Below, piece by piece: positions 43,078-51,634 of a stretch of DNA of 64,000 bases. The stretch's first letter is position 1; every line of letters starts with the position of its first letter. Under the pieces are notes generated by a model, which did not search any database, was not told the DNA's origin, and was given only the letters and a program-made list of their open reading frames with translations. The position numbers were made by a program, and so were the translations under genes. The DNA comes from Pricia antarctica (lineage in GTDB: Bacteria > Bacteroidota > Bacteroidia > Flavobacteriales > Flavobacteriaceae), in assembly GCF_900101815.1 (NCBI RefSeq), contig NZ_FNAO01000006.1, forward strand, positions 248,001-312,000, read 5' to 3'.

Positions 43078-46000
43078 TGCTTACTCTTTTCCTCCACCCA
43101 TTCCCTAGCATTCACAAAAGCGGCCAACCAAGGTGAAACAGTGTCGTTTCTATCCTTTGGATAATAGGCCCAGTTCCAAGGAAAAATCGAACGTTCTATA
43201 TGTGGCATTGTTACTAAATGGCGGCCGGATGTGTCGCACAGCATAGCAGTATTGTAATCGCTGCCGTTGGGATTGGCGGGATAGCCAGCGTAACCGTATT
43301 TCGCCACGATATGATAGTTTTCTTCGGACTGCGGGAGGACAAACTTGCCCTCACCGTGGGAAATCCAAACACCTAAGGTGCAACCTTCCAAACTGGAAAG
43401 CATTACCGAGTTGTTTTTTTGGATTTTGACCGAGCTAAAATTGCTCTCGTGTTTGTGGGAAGCGTTGTACGTCATTTTACCGTGCGTTTCGTGATCGGGA
43501 TTGATGAGGTCGAGCTCCATGAACAACTGGCAACCGTTGCAGATGCCTACGGATAAAGTATCGGGTCTGGCAAAAAAGTTTTTGATAACCGTATTGGCCT
43601 TTTCGTTGTATTTGATCGCTCCGGCCCAACCCTTGGCACTCCCCAACACATCGGAGTTGGAAAAACCGCCGACTGCACCTAGGAATTTAATGTCTTCAAG
43701 GTTTTCACGCCCTGAAATCAGGTCGGTCATGTGCACGTCTTTGACATCGAAGCCGGCCAAGAACATGGCGTTGGCCATTTCGCGTTCGGAGTTACTGCCT
43801 TTTTCGCGGAGTATTGCCGCTTTGGGACGCCCATTGCGAGGAGCAACGCCCGAAGGGCCTTGAGACGAAGCAATCTGTTGAGATCGGGGCGAGGGTACTT
43901 CAAGAGACTTCCCACCATGCTCAACCGATTGCTTCGCTTCGTCTGCCCTGCGGGCAGTCGAGCTCGCAATTTCTTCAGGAAAAACATACGTCAACCCCTG
44001 CTCCTTATAATTCTTATACCGCTCTTTTGCCAAACCGTTCGACGTTTGTTTATCATCCAATAAATAGGAAGTCTTGAACCATGTATCCCTTAAAGAGGCT
44101 ATGTTCAATCCCATTTCCATACCTCCGTTTTTTATGTTCAGCTTACTTTCGGAAGCAACTTTACCTATCGTTTTAAAATCGATTTTTTTGGTGGATAGTA
44201 TTTTTTCCAGGGAGGCATCCCCTTGAAAAACAATCCCCGCATTTTCGGAGAACAAGAGTTTTATCGTATCCGATTCCCCCAGATCCGATAGATCTAATTC
44301 GGCGCCCAACCCGTTATCCGCAAAGCACATTTCTAGCAATGTAGTTATCAATCCACCGGAAGCAACATCATGGCCTGCCCTAATTTGTCCGTTTTTAATT
44401 AAAGTTTGAATCGCGTTGAATGCGGATTTAAAATAAGCGTCATCGATAATTGTTGGGGCTTCGTTTCCGATGGCATTTCGGATTTGCCCGAAGGATGAAC
44501 CGCCCAATTTGTAAGTATCTTTTGATAGGTTGATGTAATAGATTAAACCGCCGTCTTTTTGTAATACCGGCTCAATGACTTTGGTGATATCATCGCAATG
44601 TCCAGCGGCAGAAATAATGACCGTTCCGGGAGAAATTACGTCGCCATCAGGATATTTTTGTTTCATGGATAACGAATCCTTCCCCGTGGGAACGTTAATT
44701 CCGAGTGCGATGGCAAATTCCGAGATGGCCTCGACCGCCTTGTATAATCGGGCATCCTCACCTTCATTCTTACAGGGCCACATCCAATTGGCGGAGAGGG
44801 AGACGGATTTGAGTCCGTCTTTCAGCGGTGCCCAGATGATATTAGTCAAGGCCTCGGCAATGCTGTTTTTGCTGCCTGCCGCCGGATCGATAAGCCCTGA
44901 AATAGGGGAGTGGCCAATGCTGGTGGCGATACCTTCTTTTCCTTTAAAATCCAAGGCCATTACGGCACAATTGTTCAAGGGTAGCTGTAAGGGACCTGTA
45001 CATTGCTGTTTGGCGACCCGTCCGCCGACGCAGCGATCTACTTTATTGGTCAGCCAGTCTTTACAGGCGACGGCCTCCAGCTGCAATAGCTGTTCGAGAT
45101 ATTCATGAAAGAATTCCAAGGAATAATCCGCATTTTCATAAGTTCTTTGAAGAGTTGTATCGGTCATCACGGTCTTCGGCGAGCTTCCGAAAATGTCCGA
45201 AAGATTCACATCCATAGGCTTTTGGCCGCTGGTTTTGGATTCGAAGGTAAAACGGTCGTCTCCGGTAACTTCGCCGACTTCATACATCGGTGAACGTTCG
45301 CGTTCGGCGATTCGGGCGAGCAGGTCTATGTCTTTTTCACCGATGACCAAGCCCATGCGTTCTTGGGATTCGTTGCCGATTATCTCCTTTGCTGATAGGG
45401 TCGGGTCACCTACGGGAAGTTTATCGAGATCGATTTTTCCGCCGGTTTCTTCCACAAGTTCGGATAAGCAGTTGAGATGCCCTCCCGCCCCGTGATCGTG
45501 AATAGAAACAATGGGGTTGGTATCGTTTTCAACCATCCCACGAATGGCGTTCGCCGCCCGCTTTTGCATTTCGGGATTGGAACGTTGTATGGCATTTAGC
45601 TCGATCTTGGAATCGAGTTCCCCCGTATCCGCACTGGAAACGGCCGCCCCACCCATGCCGATGCGATAATTGTCACCACCGAGAATCACGATTTTATCGC
45701 CGGCTTTGGGTGTGTCCTTCAAAGCTTGATCCGCTTTGCCGTAGCCGATGCCACCGGCCTGCATGATAACTTTGTCGTAGCCCAGTCTTCGCCTGCTCTC
45801 GTGCCAAGTGCGTTTGGCATGTATATCATCTTCGGAATCGTCCGGCTCAGTTTCTCCGGTATTGTAAGTGGCGTCAGGTATGGCCGTTGTATATTGATGC
45901 TCAAAAGTTAGCACGCTCCCCGCAATCAAGGGTTGTCCGAATTTATTGCCAAAGTCCGACGCCCCGTTCGATGCTTTGATAAGAATATCCATTGGGGTCT

Positions 46001-46976
46001 GATAGAGCCAATCCCGCTCGGTCATAGCCATTTCCCAAGGCCTGTTCTTTTCCAATCGGGAATAGGCGGTCATGTAAACGGCGGTTCCAGCCAAAGGCAA
46101 GGAGCCTTTTCCTCCCGCCAGACGATCACGGATTTCCCCGCCCGAACCCGTTGCGGCGCCGTTGAACGGTTCGACGGTAGTGGGAAAATTATGGGTTTCC
46201 GCTTTTAGTGATATGACGGAATCGAAGTCCTTTTCCGCATAAAAATCAGGTTTGTCTGCGGATCTGGGAGCAAACTGCACCACTTTAGGTCCTTTTACGA
46301 AAGCCACATTATCTTTATAGGCCGAAACTATACCGTTAGGATGTTCTTGGGATGTTTTTTTAATCAGCTTAAAAAGTGACGAAGGCATCTCTTTGCCATC
46401 GATGATAAACGTACCGTTAAAAATTTTATGTCGGCAGTGTTCCGAGTTGACCTGACTAAATCCGAAGACCTCCGAATCGGTCAGTTTGCGGCCTATTTTT
46501 TGCGAAACTTCGTTCAGATAATCAACTTCTTCTTTGTTCAGCGCCAATCCTTCTTTGCTGTTGTAAGCGGCAATGTCATCAATTTCAAGGATGGATTCGG
46601 GAATGATATCCACTTTGAAAACATCTTGATCAAGCCCGTCATATTTTTGGGAAAGCATCGGGTCGAAATCCGTAAAATCTTCCTTAACCGCTTGGAATTC
46701 CTCGATACGGACTATCCCCGAAACACCCATATTTTGAGTGATTTCCGTGGCATTGGTACTCCAAGGTGTAATCATGGCGGCACGCGGACCAACAAAAAAG
46801 GCGTCAAGAGACGCCAAAGGTTTGTCGGTCGTTCCTGAAACCCCGCCTGCCGGAGGGGCAGAAAGTTCAGGACAGGCGAACAACCAGATGAGTTTATCGG
46901 TATCTTCCTGTGAAAGTTCTTTATGCGTTTGAACTGCGAAAACCTTTGCGCTCGCATCCCCGAAAAAATAAATCAT
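43074..46976 (-). CDS. purL: Phosphoribosylformylglycinamidine synthase
   Basis: A 1300-residue single-chain FGAM synthase of purine biosynthesis, converting FGAR, glutamine and ATP to FGAM. The N-terminal, two AIRS-like ATP-binding halves (SEHCRHKIFNGTF, SLKAETHNFPTTVEPFNGAA, SIHDHGAGGHLN, LSLSANWMWPC, SGGLITTLLEMCFA) and the C-terminal glutaminase (catalytic Cys in VGICNGCQLF, His/Glu in PHIERSIFPW) are complete. Two short in-frame insertions derive from palindromic repeats (residues about 36-48 and 1003-1048); family members lack them. Both lie at domain edges or linkers and are probably tolerated. The final codons are part of a microsatellite. Confidence 0.95.
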   Translation of the reverse strand: MIYFFGDASAKVFAVQTHKELSQEDTDKLIWLFACPELSAPPAGGVSGTTDKPLASLDAFFVGPRAAMITPWSTNATEITQNMGVSGIVRIEEFQAVKEDFTDFDPMLSQKYDGLDQDVFKVDIIPESILEIDDIAAYNSKEGLALNKEEVDYLNEVSQKIGRKLTDSEVFGFSQVNSEHCRHKIFNGTFIIDGKEMPSSLFKLIKKTSQEHPNGIVSAYKDNVAFVKGPKVVQFAPRSADKPDFYAEKDFDSVISLKAETHNFPTTVEPFNGAATGSGGEIRDRLAGGKGSLPLAGTAVYMTAYSRLEKNRPWEMAMTERDWLYQTPMDILIKASNGASDFGNKFGQPLIAGSVLTFEHQYTTAIPDATYNTGETEPDDSEDDIHAKRTWHESRRRLGYDKVIMQAGGIGYGKADQALKDTPKAGDKIVILGGDNYRIGMGGAAVSSADTGELDSKIELNAIQRSNPEMQKRAANAIRGMVENDTNPIVSIHDHGAGGHLNCLSELVEETGGKIDLDKLPVGDPTLSAKEIIGNESQERMGLVIGEKDIDLLARIAERERSPMYEVGEVTGDDRFTFESKTSGQKPMDVNLSDIFGSSPKTVMTDTTLQRTYENADYSLEFFHEYLEQLLQLEAVACKDWLTNKVDRCVGGRVAKQQCTGPLQLPLNNCAVMALDFKGKEGIATSIGHSPISGLIDPAAGSKNSIAEALTNIIWAPLKDGLKSVSLSANWMWPCKNEGEDARLYKAVEAISEFAIALGINVPTGKDSLSMKQKYPDGDVISPGTVIISAAGHCDDITKVIEPVLQKDGGLIYYINLSKDTYKLGGSSFGQIRNAIGNEAPTIIDDAYFKSAFNAIQTLIKNGQIRAGHDVASGGLITTLLEMCFADNGLGAELDLSDLGESDTIKLLFSENAGIVFQGDASLEKILSTKKIDFKTIGKVASESKLNIKNGGMEMGLNIASLRDTWFKTSYLLDDKQTSNGLAKERYKNYKEQGLTYVFPEEIASSTARRADEAKQSVEHGGKSLEVPSPRSQQIASSQGPSGVAPRNGRPKAAILREKGSNSEREMANAMFLAGFDVKDVHMTDLISGRENLEDIKFLGAVGGFSNSDVLGSAKGWAGAIKYNEKANTVIKNFFARPDTLSVGICNGCQLFMELDLINPDHETHGKMTYNASHKHESNFSSVKIQKNNSVMLSSLEGCTLGVWISHGEGKFVLPQSEENYHIVAKYGYAGYPANPNGSDYNTAMLCDTSGRHLVTMPHIERSIFPWNWAYYPKDRNDTVSPWLAAFVNAREWVEEKSKQ
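43833..43970. repeat. Palindromic repeat inserted in frame in purL (linker before glutaminase)
   Basis: About 138 bases with inverted arms: the left begins ATTGCGAGGAGCAACGCC and the right ends CGAGCTCGCAAT, with inner CGAAGCAATCTGTTGAG against CTCAACCGATTGCTTCG. It adds about 46 residues (SSTARRADEAKQSVEHGG...) just before RPKAAILREKG. The ATTGCGAG end matches the repeat at the end of mtaB. Confidence 0.8.
46833..46872. repeat. Small hairpin repeat inserted in frame near the purL start
   Basis: Arms TCCTGAA (46833-46839) and TTCAGGA (46866-46872) enclose a CCCGCCTGCCGG-type GC block. It encodes about 13 residues (ELSAPPAGGVSGT region) between WLF and the conserved FFVGPRAAMITPW, longer than I recall in relatives. 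Confidence 0.6.
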
Positions 46977-47184
46977 TGACCGTATAAATTAATGGGTTGG
47001 GAAAACGCGAATTTACGGATTTTTAGGCAATGATTTCTGGGGAATAGTTAACAGGGAAGAGGGTTGATTGTTAATTACTTTGACGTTTGATAGGAAGGTA
47101 GACCTACAAAGATCTCTCGTGTACTTGGACTAGGCTCAGCACGACGTCTGGCCCATACAAGTCGACCAAGATCTGCAGGGCATT

Positions 47185-47208
47185 GCACTTAGCTCAGTCG
47201 AAGTGTGC
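47185..47208. repeat. Short dispersed hairpin repeat between rsmB and purL
   Basis: GCACTT ... AAGTGTGC arms around AGCTCAGTCG, a motif I recognise as a widely dispersed intergenic repeat. The 264-base spacer holds nothing else recognisable. Confidence 0.5.
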
Positions 47209-47240
47209 TGTCGCGGAAGCAACCTCCTTTTAGGTCTGGC

Positions 47241-48452
47241 CTAATTTCTAGCTAAAAGCGCCATAAAAAACCCGTCAAAACCGCTCTTGCTCGCATAGAT
47301 TTTCTTTTGTCTTTCCAACGAAAAATCCTTGCCTTCCTCCGAAGCCAAAAACGCTTGTATTTGATCGGCATTTTCTTGCGGTAGTATCGAGCAGGTGGCG
47401 TACACCATTTTACCGCCCGGCTTTACGATTTTACTATAACTGCGCAGAATTTCTTGTTGTGTCTTTGTAATTTTCTCCAAAAAATCTGGCTGCAGTTTCC
47501 ACTTCGTATCGGGATTCCTGCGGATGACCCCCAAGCCCGTACAGGGCGCATCGATCAGCACCCGGTCGGCACTGCCATACAATTTTTTAACTACTTTGGT
47601 GGAGTCAATTTCCCGGGGTTCTATATTGTGCGCGCCGTTTCTTCGGGCACGGCGTTTGAGCTCCTTGAGCTTGCTACCATAAACATCCATGGCGATAATC
47701 TGGCCTTTGTTTTCCATCAAAGCAGCGAGGTGAAGGGATTTCCCCCCGGCTCCTGCGCACGTATCTACGACCCGCATCCCCGGTTGCACCTCCAAAAATG
47801 CGGCAACCAATTGTGAATTGGCATCCTGTACCTCGAATAAGCCCTTTTTGAAGGCTTCGGTGACGAATACATTGGCGCGCTCGGGTAAGCGTAGGGCCGA
47901 TGGATAACCTTTAATCGGCTCGGTGACAATATCTTCGTCCAATAAGGCTTGAGCCAATTGTTTCTTTGTGGTCTGCAAGGTGTTTGTCCGCAAGATAACT
48001 TCGGCCTGCTGGTTTAAGGCGGCGCTCTCGGCCGTCCATAATTTTTCTCCCAAGGCCTTGGCGCAGAGCTCGTCGATCCAATCGGGAAAGGCTTCCCGGT
48101 ATTTCCGTATTTTGGAGAGTTCGTCAAATTTCCCTTTTATACGGCGTTCGGGCGTAGGCTCGATCTGTTTCCAATCCGGTAATTTTATCCCCTTTAAAAC
48201 CGCCCAAACCGCCCACATCCGGAACAGATCGGTACGGCTGAACGGAGCTTTGACCTCGGCAATTTCGGCATAAAGACGTTTATAGCGCACCATTTCGTAG
48301 GTGGTCTCAGCGATAAACCCCCGATCCCGACTACCCCAGCGTTTATCGAACTTTAACACTTTCTGTACCACCTTGTCCGCATACTGGTCTTCATTAAAGA
48401 TAAGGTTCAGGCCATCGATTACCGCAAATACCAGATTTCTATGTAATTTCAT
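47241..48452 (-). CDS. rsmB: RsmB/NOP-family rRNA (cytosine-5) methyltransferase
   Basis: A 403-residue SAM-dependent RNA methyltransferase. The N-terminal NusB-like helical domain (1-130) is followed by the Rossmann domain with the SAM motif VVDTCAGAGGKSLHLAALM. The catalytic Cys pair lies in DAPCTGLGVIRRNPD and YATCSILPQENADQI, typical of m5C enzymes. It probably methylates 16S rRNA C967 or an equivalent. A -7 box sits 18 bases before the ATG, and copy C of the dispersed element abuts that box. Confidence 0.92.
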   Translation of the reverse strand: MKLHRNLVFAVIDGLNLIFNEDQYADKVVQKVLKFDKRWGSRDRGFIAETTYEMVRYKRLYAEIAEVKAPFSRTDLFRMWAVWAVLKGIKLPDWKQIEPTPERRIKGKFDELSKIRKYREAFPDWIDELCAKALGEKLWTAESAALNQQAEVILRTNTLQTTKKQLAQALLDEDIVTEPIKGYPSALRLPERANVFVTEAFKKGLFEVQDANSQLVAAFLEVQPGMRVVDTCAGAGGKSLHLAALMENKGQIIAMDVYGSKLKELKRRARRNGAHNIEPREIDSTKVVKKLYGSADRVLIDAPCTGLGVIRRNPDTKWKLQPDFLEKITKTQQEILRSYSKIVKPGGKMVYATCSILPQENADQIQAFLASEEGKDFSLERQKKIYASKSGFDGFFMALLARN

Positions 48453-48470
48453 TCTTGAAAATTAAGGCCG

Positions 48471-48478
48471 CAAAGGTA
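48471..48478 (-). promoter_or_regulatory. -7 box of rsmB
   Basis: CAAAGGTA on the plus strand, an exact TAnnTTTG on the minus strand, 18 bases before the rsmB ATG and 2 bases from the edge of the dispersed element, so the -33 region would lie inside that element. Confidence 0.55.
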
Positions 48479-48480
48479 GT

Positions 48481-48641
48481 GAACTCCTCTCAAGTTTTTC
48501 TTTTACCTTCAAATTTCACATTGTGCAACCTAATTTTGTCTTTTTTGAGTTCCGTAGCTAAGGCTATGCAATTCAAAAAACCCTTCATTAGGGCACAAAA
48601 GCCAAAATTTTCGGTTCCAAAGAAAAACTCAAGACGAATTC
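48481..48641 (-). repeat. Dispersed ~160-bp palindromic element, copy C
   Basis: Bounded by GAACTC (48481-48486) and GAATTC (48636-48641). On the minus strand it has TTTGGAACCGAAAA, GCTTTTGTGC, the core GCATAGCCTTAGCTACGG and AAATTTGAAGGTAAAAGAAA, matching copies A, B and D. An inner stem TTTTTTGAATT / AACTCAAAAAA replaces the different inner stem of copy B while staying paired. Its right end faces rsmB, 28 bases from the ATG. Confidence 0.8.
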
Positions 48642-48716
48642 ATGGTATTGGTCGGGATATCGGCTACATTTGATTTGGAAACCATAGATTAAGGCGCATA
48701 GGATTTTTAATCGGAG

Positions 48717-48770
48717 CTAGACCTTTCAGGTTTCCCTTCTGAACTAGACCTATCAGGTTTGGTTTTGAAA
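48717..48770. repeat. Two tandem 27-bp repeats with palindromic core
   Basis: Copies 48717-48743 and 48744-48770 share CTAGACCT, then TCAGGTTT and a TTCTGAA/TTTTGAAA tail. AGACCTATCAGGTTT is nearly self-complementary. It resembles a common Bacteroidota intergenic motif. Upstream of the Ycf48-like gene by 26 bases. Confidence 0.6.
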
Positions 48771-48796
48771 CGAATGTCCACAAAATACCTCAAACG

Positions 48797-49840
48797 ATGC
48801 AACACCTTGCCCTCATTCTGGTTGTTATGCTCGGTTTCTCCTGTTCCGACGATAAAGATAACGCCAAGCCATCCCTTCCCTTTACATCTGTCAAAATCGA
48901 AACTATCTATGAAGATTCCGTTAGTATCCGCGCTATCGAGATTATTGATAAAAGTCTAGCTTATGCCGGAAGCAATGGTGTATTTGGAAATATCGACCTA
49001 AAGTCCGGAAAAATTATGGAAAGCGTGCAAAAGTACGACACGATACTTCCAGAATTCAGGGCGGTGGCGCATACTTCTTCCGACTTTTTTATGCTCTCGG
49101 TTGCGAATCCTGCTTTGCTGTATAAGACGGGCGATGGCGGAAAAATGCAACTGGTCTACACCGAAGCCGATGAAGCGGTCTTTTATGACGCTATGACTTT
49201 TTGGAACGATCAAGAGGGCATCGCCATGGGCGACAGTTTGGAGGGTTGTCTAAGTATTATTGTTACAAGGGATGGAGGGAATACCTGGAACAAAATTCCC
49301 TGTTCCAGTCTCCCAGACGGTATTGACGGCGAAGGTGCCTTTGCGGCCAGTAACACGAATATTGAGGTCGTAGGAAAAAAAACATGGATAGCGACCACCA
49401 GCAGCCGCATCTATTTTTCTTCGGATAAAGGGAAAACTTGGGAAATACAACAAACGCCCATCGTAATGCAAGAACCCACACAAGGCATTTATTCCATAGA
49501 TTTTTACGACGAAAACTTAGGGGTTGCCATTGGGGGCGATTATCTAAAACCTGAAGCGAATACGGCCAATAAAGCCTTGACCGACAATGGTGGCAAAACT
49601 TGGCAATTGATTGCTGATAGTCAAAATCCGCAGTATAAAAGTTGTATTCAATTTGTGCCGAATGCCAAGGGAAATGGCATGGTGGCCCTCGGTTTTACGG
49701 GTATTTCCTATAGTGAGGATAAAGGAGCGACCTGGCAGCAGCTTTCCGATGACACTTCTTTTTATACGCTCCGTTTTTTGAACGATTCGGTGGCGTATGC
49801 CGCGGGCAAGAACAGGATTGCGAAGTTGGTCTTTAAGTGA
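48797..49840 (+). CDS. Ycf48/BNR-repeat lipoprotein
   Basis: A 347-residue lipoprotein (lipobox GFSC, Cys16). The body is a beta-propeller with repeated Asp-x-Gly-x-Thr-Trp-type motifs (TRDGGNTWNKI, SSDKGKTWEI, TDNGGKTWQLI, SEDKGATWQQL), as in sialidase BNR repeats and the photosystem II assembly factor Ycf48. In heterotrophic flavobacteria such proteins are annotated as oxidoreductases or Ycf48-related; an enzymatic role is not supported by visible residues. Binding or assembly of an outer-membrane partner is more likely. Isolated gene. Confidence 0.85.
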   Translation: MQHLALILVVMLGFSCSDDKDNAKPSLPFTSVKIETIYEDSVSIRAIEIIDKSLAYAGSNGVFGNIDLKSGKIMESVQKYDTILPEFRAVAHTSSDFFMLSVANPALLYKTGDGGKMQLVYTEADEAVFYDAMTFWNDQEGIAMGDSLEGCLSIIVTRDGGNTWNKIPCSSLPDGIDGEGAFAASNTNIEVVGKKTWIATTSSRIYFSSDKGKTWEIQQTPIVMQEPTQGIYSIDFYDENLGVAIGGDYLKPEANTANKALTDNGGKTWQLIADSQNPQYKSCIQFVPNAKGNGMVALGFTGISYSEDKGATWQQLSDDTSFYTLRFLNDSVAYAAGKNRIAKLVFK

Positions 49841-49887
49841 AAAGAATCGATCTGCTAGCTTTTCAGCCGACGGGGAAGTCTAGTAGA

Positions 49888-50328
49888 TTACTCCTTGTTA
49901 TGCCGGTACTGCTTTAACAACTGTTTTTTGAATTCATACTCCGAACGCAGCAATAACAGTGTTTTTTTTGCGGAGATGACCTTGCTTATCCTTTCGGTAA
50001 AATTTTTGTCCAGTTCCTCTTCGTTTTCTTCGAAAGTGAGATATTGCTTTATGAGCTCGCCCGCTTCTTTTTCAGAAAGATTCTCCACATCCCCCATTTT
50101 ACGGTATACACGGTCTTGTTTCTGCTCGTGCATGGCATCCCGTTTTTCGTTGTATTCATTGTAAATGGGCCAAAAGGTCTGAGCCTCTTTGGAGCTCAGA
50201 TCCAAACGCTCTGTAAGAAAGGCTACTTTAAGGGATTTTATTTTGTCCTTATCCGGTTTGTGCTGGGCGAAAAGTATAGACGACATTAGCAATACCGACG
50301 TGACCATTATTTTTGTTCGATTATTCAT
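49888..50328 (-). CDS. Spy/CpxP-like periplasmic protein of an ECF sigma operon
   Basis: A 146-residue secreted protein with signal peptide (1-22, SILFAQ). It is all-helical and charged: an LTERLDLSSKEAQTFWPIYNEY segment (compare the LTxxQ motif of Spy/CpxP) and a KRDAMHEQK segment. Flavobacterial homologues are annotated as sensor of an ECF-type sigma factor. Third gene of the sigma operon; it overlaps the preceding gene by 8 bases. Sensing of envelope stress, perhaps by chaperone-like binding, is inferred. Confidence 0.75.
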   Translation of the reverse strand: MNNRTKIMVTSVLLMSSILFAQHKPDKDKIKSLKVAFLTERLDLSSKEAQTFWPIYNEYNEKRDAMHEQKQDRVYRKMGDVENLSEKEAGELIKQYLTFEENEEELDKNFTERISKVISAKKTLLLLRSEYEFKKQLLKQYRHNKE

Positions 50329-50833
50329 CGTATTCCATATTTAGTTCTTCAAAGTTTTCGGTATTGTTATCGAGGTAGTTCAAGATCATATCCTCGTTTA
50401 GTTCTTTGGATAAAATATCTCCGATTTCCAGTTCGTCGACCGGTACTACTTCAGCAATTTCATACGTACTTAAATCCAGTGAATTGTCTTCAAAATAGTT
50501 TTCTATATCAATGTTGGCGATGTCTTCAAAAGTGATTTCTTGGGATAGATTTCGGTTTAGCATAAATGCGACCAAGGCAACCGCAGCGATGGATGCCGCC
50601 GCAAAATAGTATTTTTTATACCGATGTAAAGGGATAACTTTGGTTTTCTCAGCTTCCAATTTTTGCAAGATGTCTTTGTGTATTCCTTCGAAATAAGCGT
50701 CCGGAACGATAAAACCTTCATTTCTGGGAATATCAGTGTCTTTCTCCGCAAGCCTTTTCATAAGACCTCTGGAAAAATCCTCAAAATACCCCTCGGGAGT
50801 TTTAAATGGATTTTTATTATTAAAATCTTTCAT
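50321..50833 (-). CDS. Probable membrane anti-sigma factor
   Basis: A 170-residue single-pass protein with a soluble N-terminus (about 1-80; TPEGYFEDF and PDAYFEGIHKDIL form a repeated PxxYFE motif), one membrane helix at about 86-104 (YYFAAASIAAVALVAFML) and an acidic C-terminal half (DIENYFEDN, DELEIGDILSKEL). By gene order between an ECF sigma gene and a Spy-like gene it should be the anti-sigma factor, although it lacks a recognisable zinc-binding domain. Confidence 0.7.
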   Translation of the reverse strand: MKDFNNKNPFKTPEGYFEDFSRGLMKRLAEKDTDIPRNEGFIVPDAYFEGIHKDILQKLEAEKTKVIPLHRYKKYYFAAASIAAVALVAFMLNRNLSQEITFEDIANIDIENYFEDNSLDLSTYEIAEVVPVDELEIGDILSKELNEDMILNYLDNNTENFEELNMEYDE

Positions 50834-50905
50834 CGTTTTAATTTGACTGTCAAATGCTTAAAAGGTTTAATCAATTAGGGGCTCGATTCCCCATTTCCTA
50901 AAATT

Positions 50906-51451
50906 CTACGCCTCTTCTTTTAGATACGCCTCTATTTTTTTCACCGCCAAATGGTATGAGGCTTTCAGTCCGCCTACAGAAGTCTCCAAAATTTCCGAAA
51001 TTTCGGTATACTTCAGTTCCTCGAAATATTTCATATTAAAAACAAGCTTCTGTTTTTCCGGAAGGGTGGCCATTGCCTTTTGCAACTTTAATTGAATGGC
51101 ATCACCCTCGAAATAGACATCCGCCTTTAGGTTGCCAAGCATCCTATCCTGTAACTCACCAGAACCTACGTCGAGTTTTTTGGCGTTGCTTTTCAAAAGG
51201 GTCAAGGCCTCGTTCGTCGCTATCCGGTACATCCACGAATACAATTTGCTTTCGCCCTTGAAACCCTTGATATTCTTGTACACCTTGATAAACGTATTCT
51301 GCAAAACATCATCGGCATCGTCGTGGTTTAGCACGATTCTTCGAATATGCCAATACAACCGCTGTTTGTAGGTGTCGACCAACACCTCGAAAGCCTGTGA
51401 ACGGGTTTCCGGATGCTGTAAATCCTGCACTAAAGTTTCTTCGGCAATCAA
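50906..51451 (-). CDS. RNA polymerase ECF sigma factor
   Basis: A 181-residue ECF sigma factor with region 2 (about 20-85; HDDADDVLQNTFIKVYKNI, SWMYRIATNEAL) and region 4 (about 120-175; LPEKQKLVFNMKYFEELKYTEISEIL). No ATG fits; the start is a TTG at 51449-51451 with an in-frame TAA twelve bases upstream. First gene of a three-gene operon with the probable anti-sigma factor and Spy-like protein. Divergent from the serpin gene, which could be a target. Confidence 0.9.
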   Translation of the reverse strand: MIAEETLVQDLQHPETRSQAFEVLVDTYKQRLYWHIRRIVLNHDDADDVLQNTFIKVYKNIKGFKGESKLYSWMYRIATNEALTLLKSNAKKLDVGSGELQDRMLGNLKADVYFEGDAIQLKLQKAMATLPEKQKLVFNMKYFEELKYTEISEILETSVGGLKASYHLAVKKIEAYLKEEA

Positions 51452-51634
51452 TAGTCGGAATTAGGTTCGATAATTGGACTCTAAAGTAAGGAAAAGGTTT
51501 AACATCAAGCTTTTTATAAATTCACTGAAAGCAGGGAATGAAAAATGGAAAACGAGCCGGAACATTTGACGAAAGTGTTTACTTTTATGACGCAACCTTT
51601 TATGCAGTAGCCCATCTATTCTAAAAACAACCTA

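Noticed and set aside
42964-43164. Open reading frame encoding Cys-Tyr repeats
   Set aside because: Translation of the (TGCTAC)n array, overlapping purL and GNAT on the opposite strand.
43074-46976. purL as a pseudogene because of its insertions
   Set aside because: The frame is intact and all catalytic motifs are present; insertions lie in a linker and near the N-terminus.
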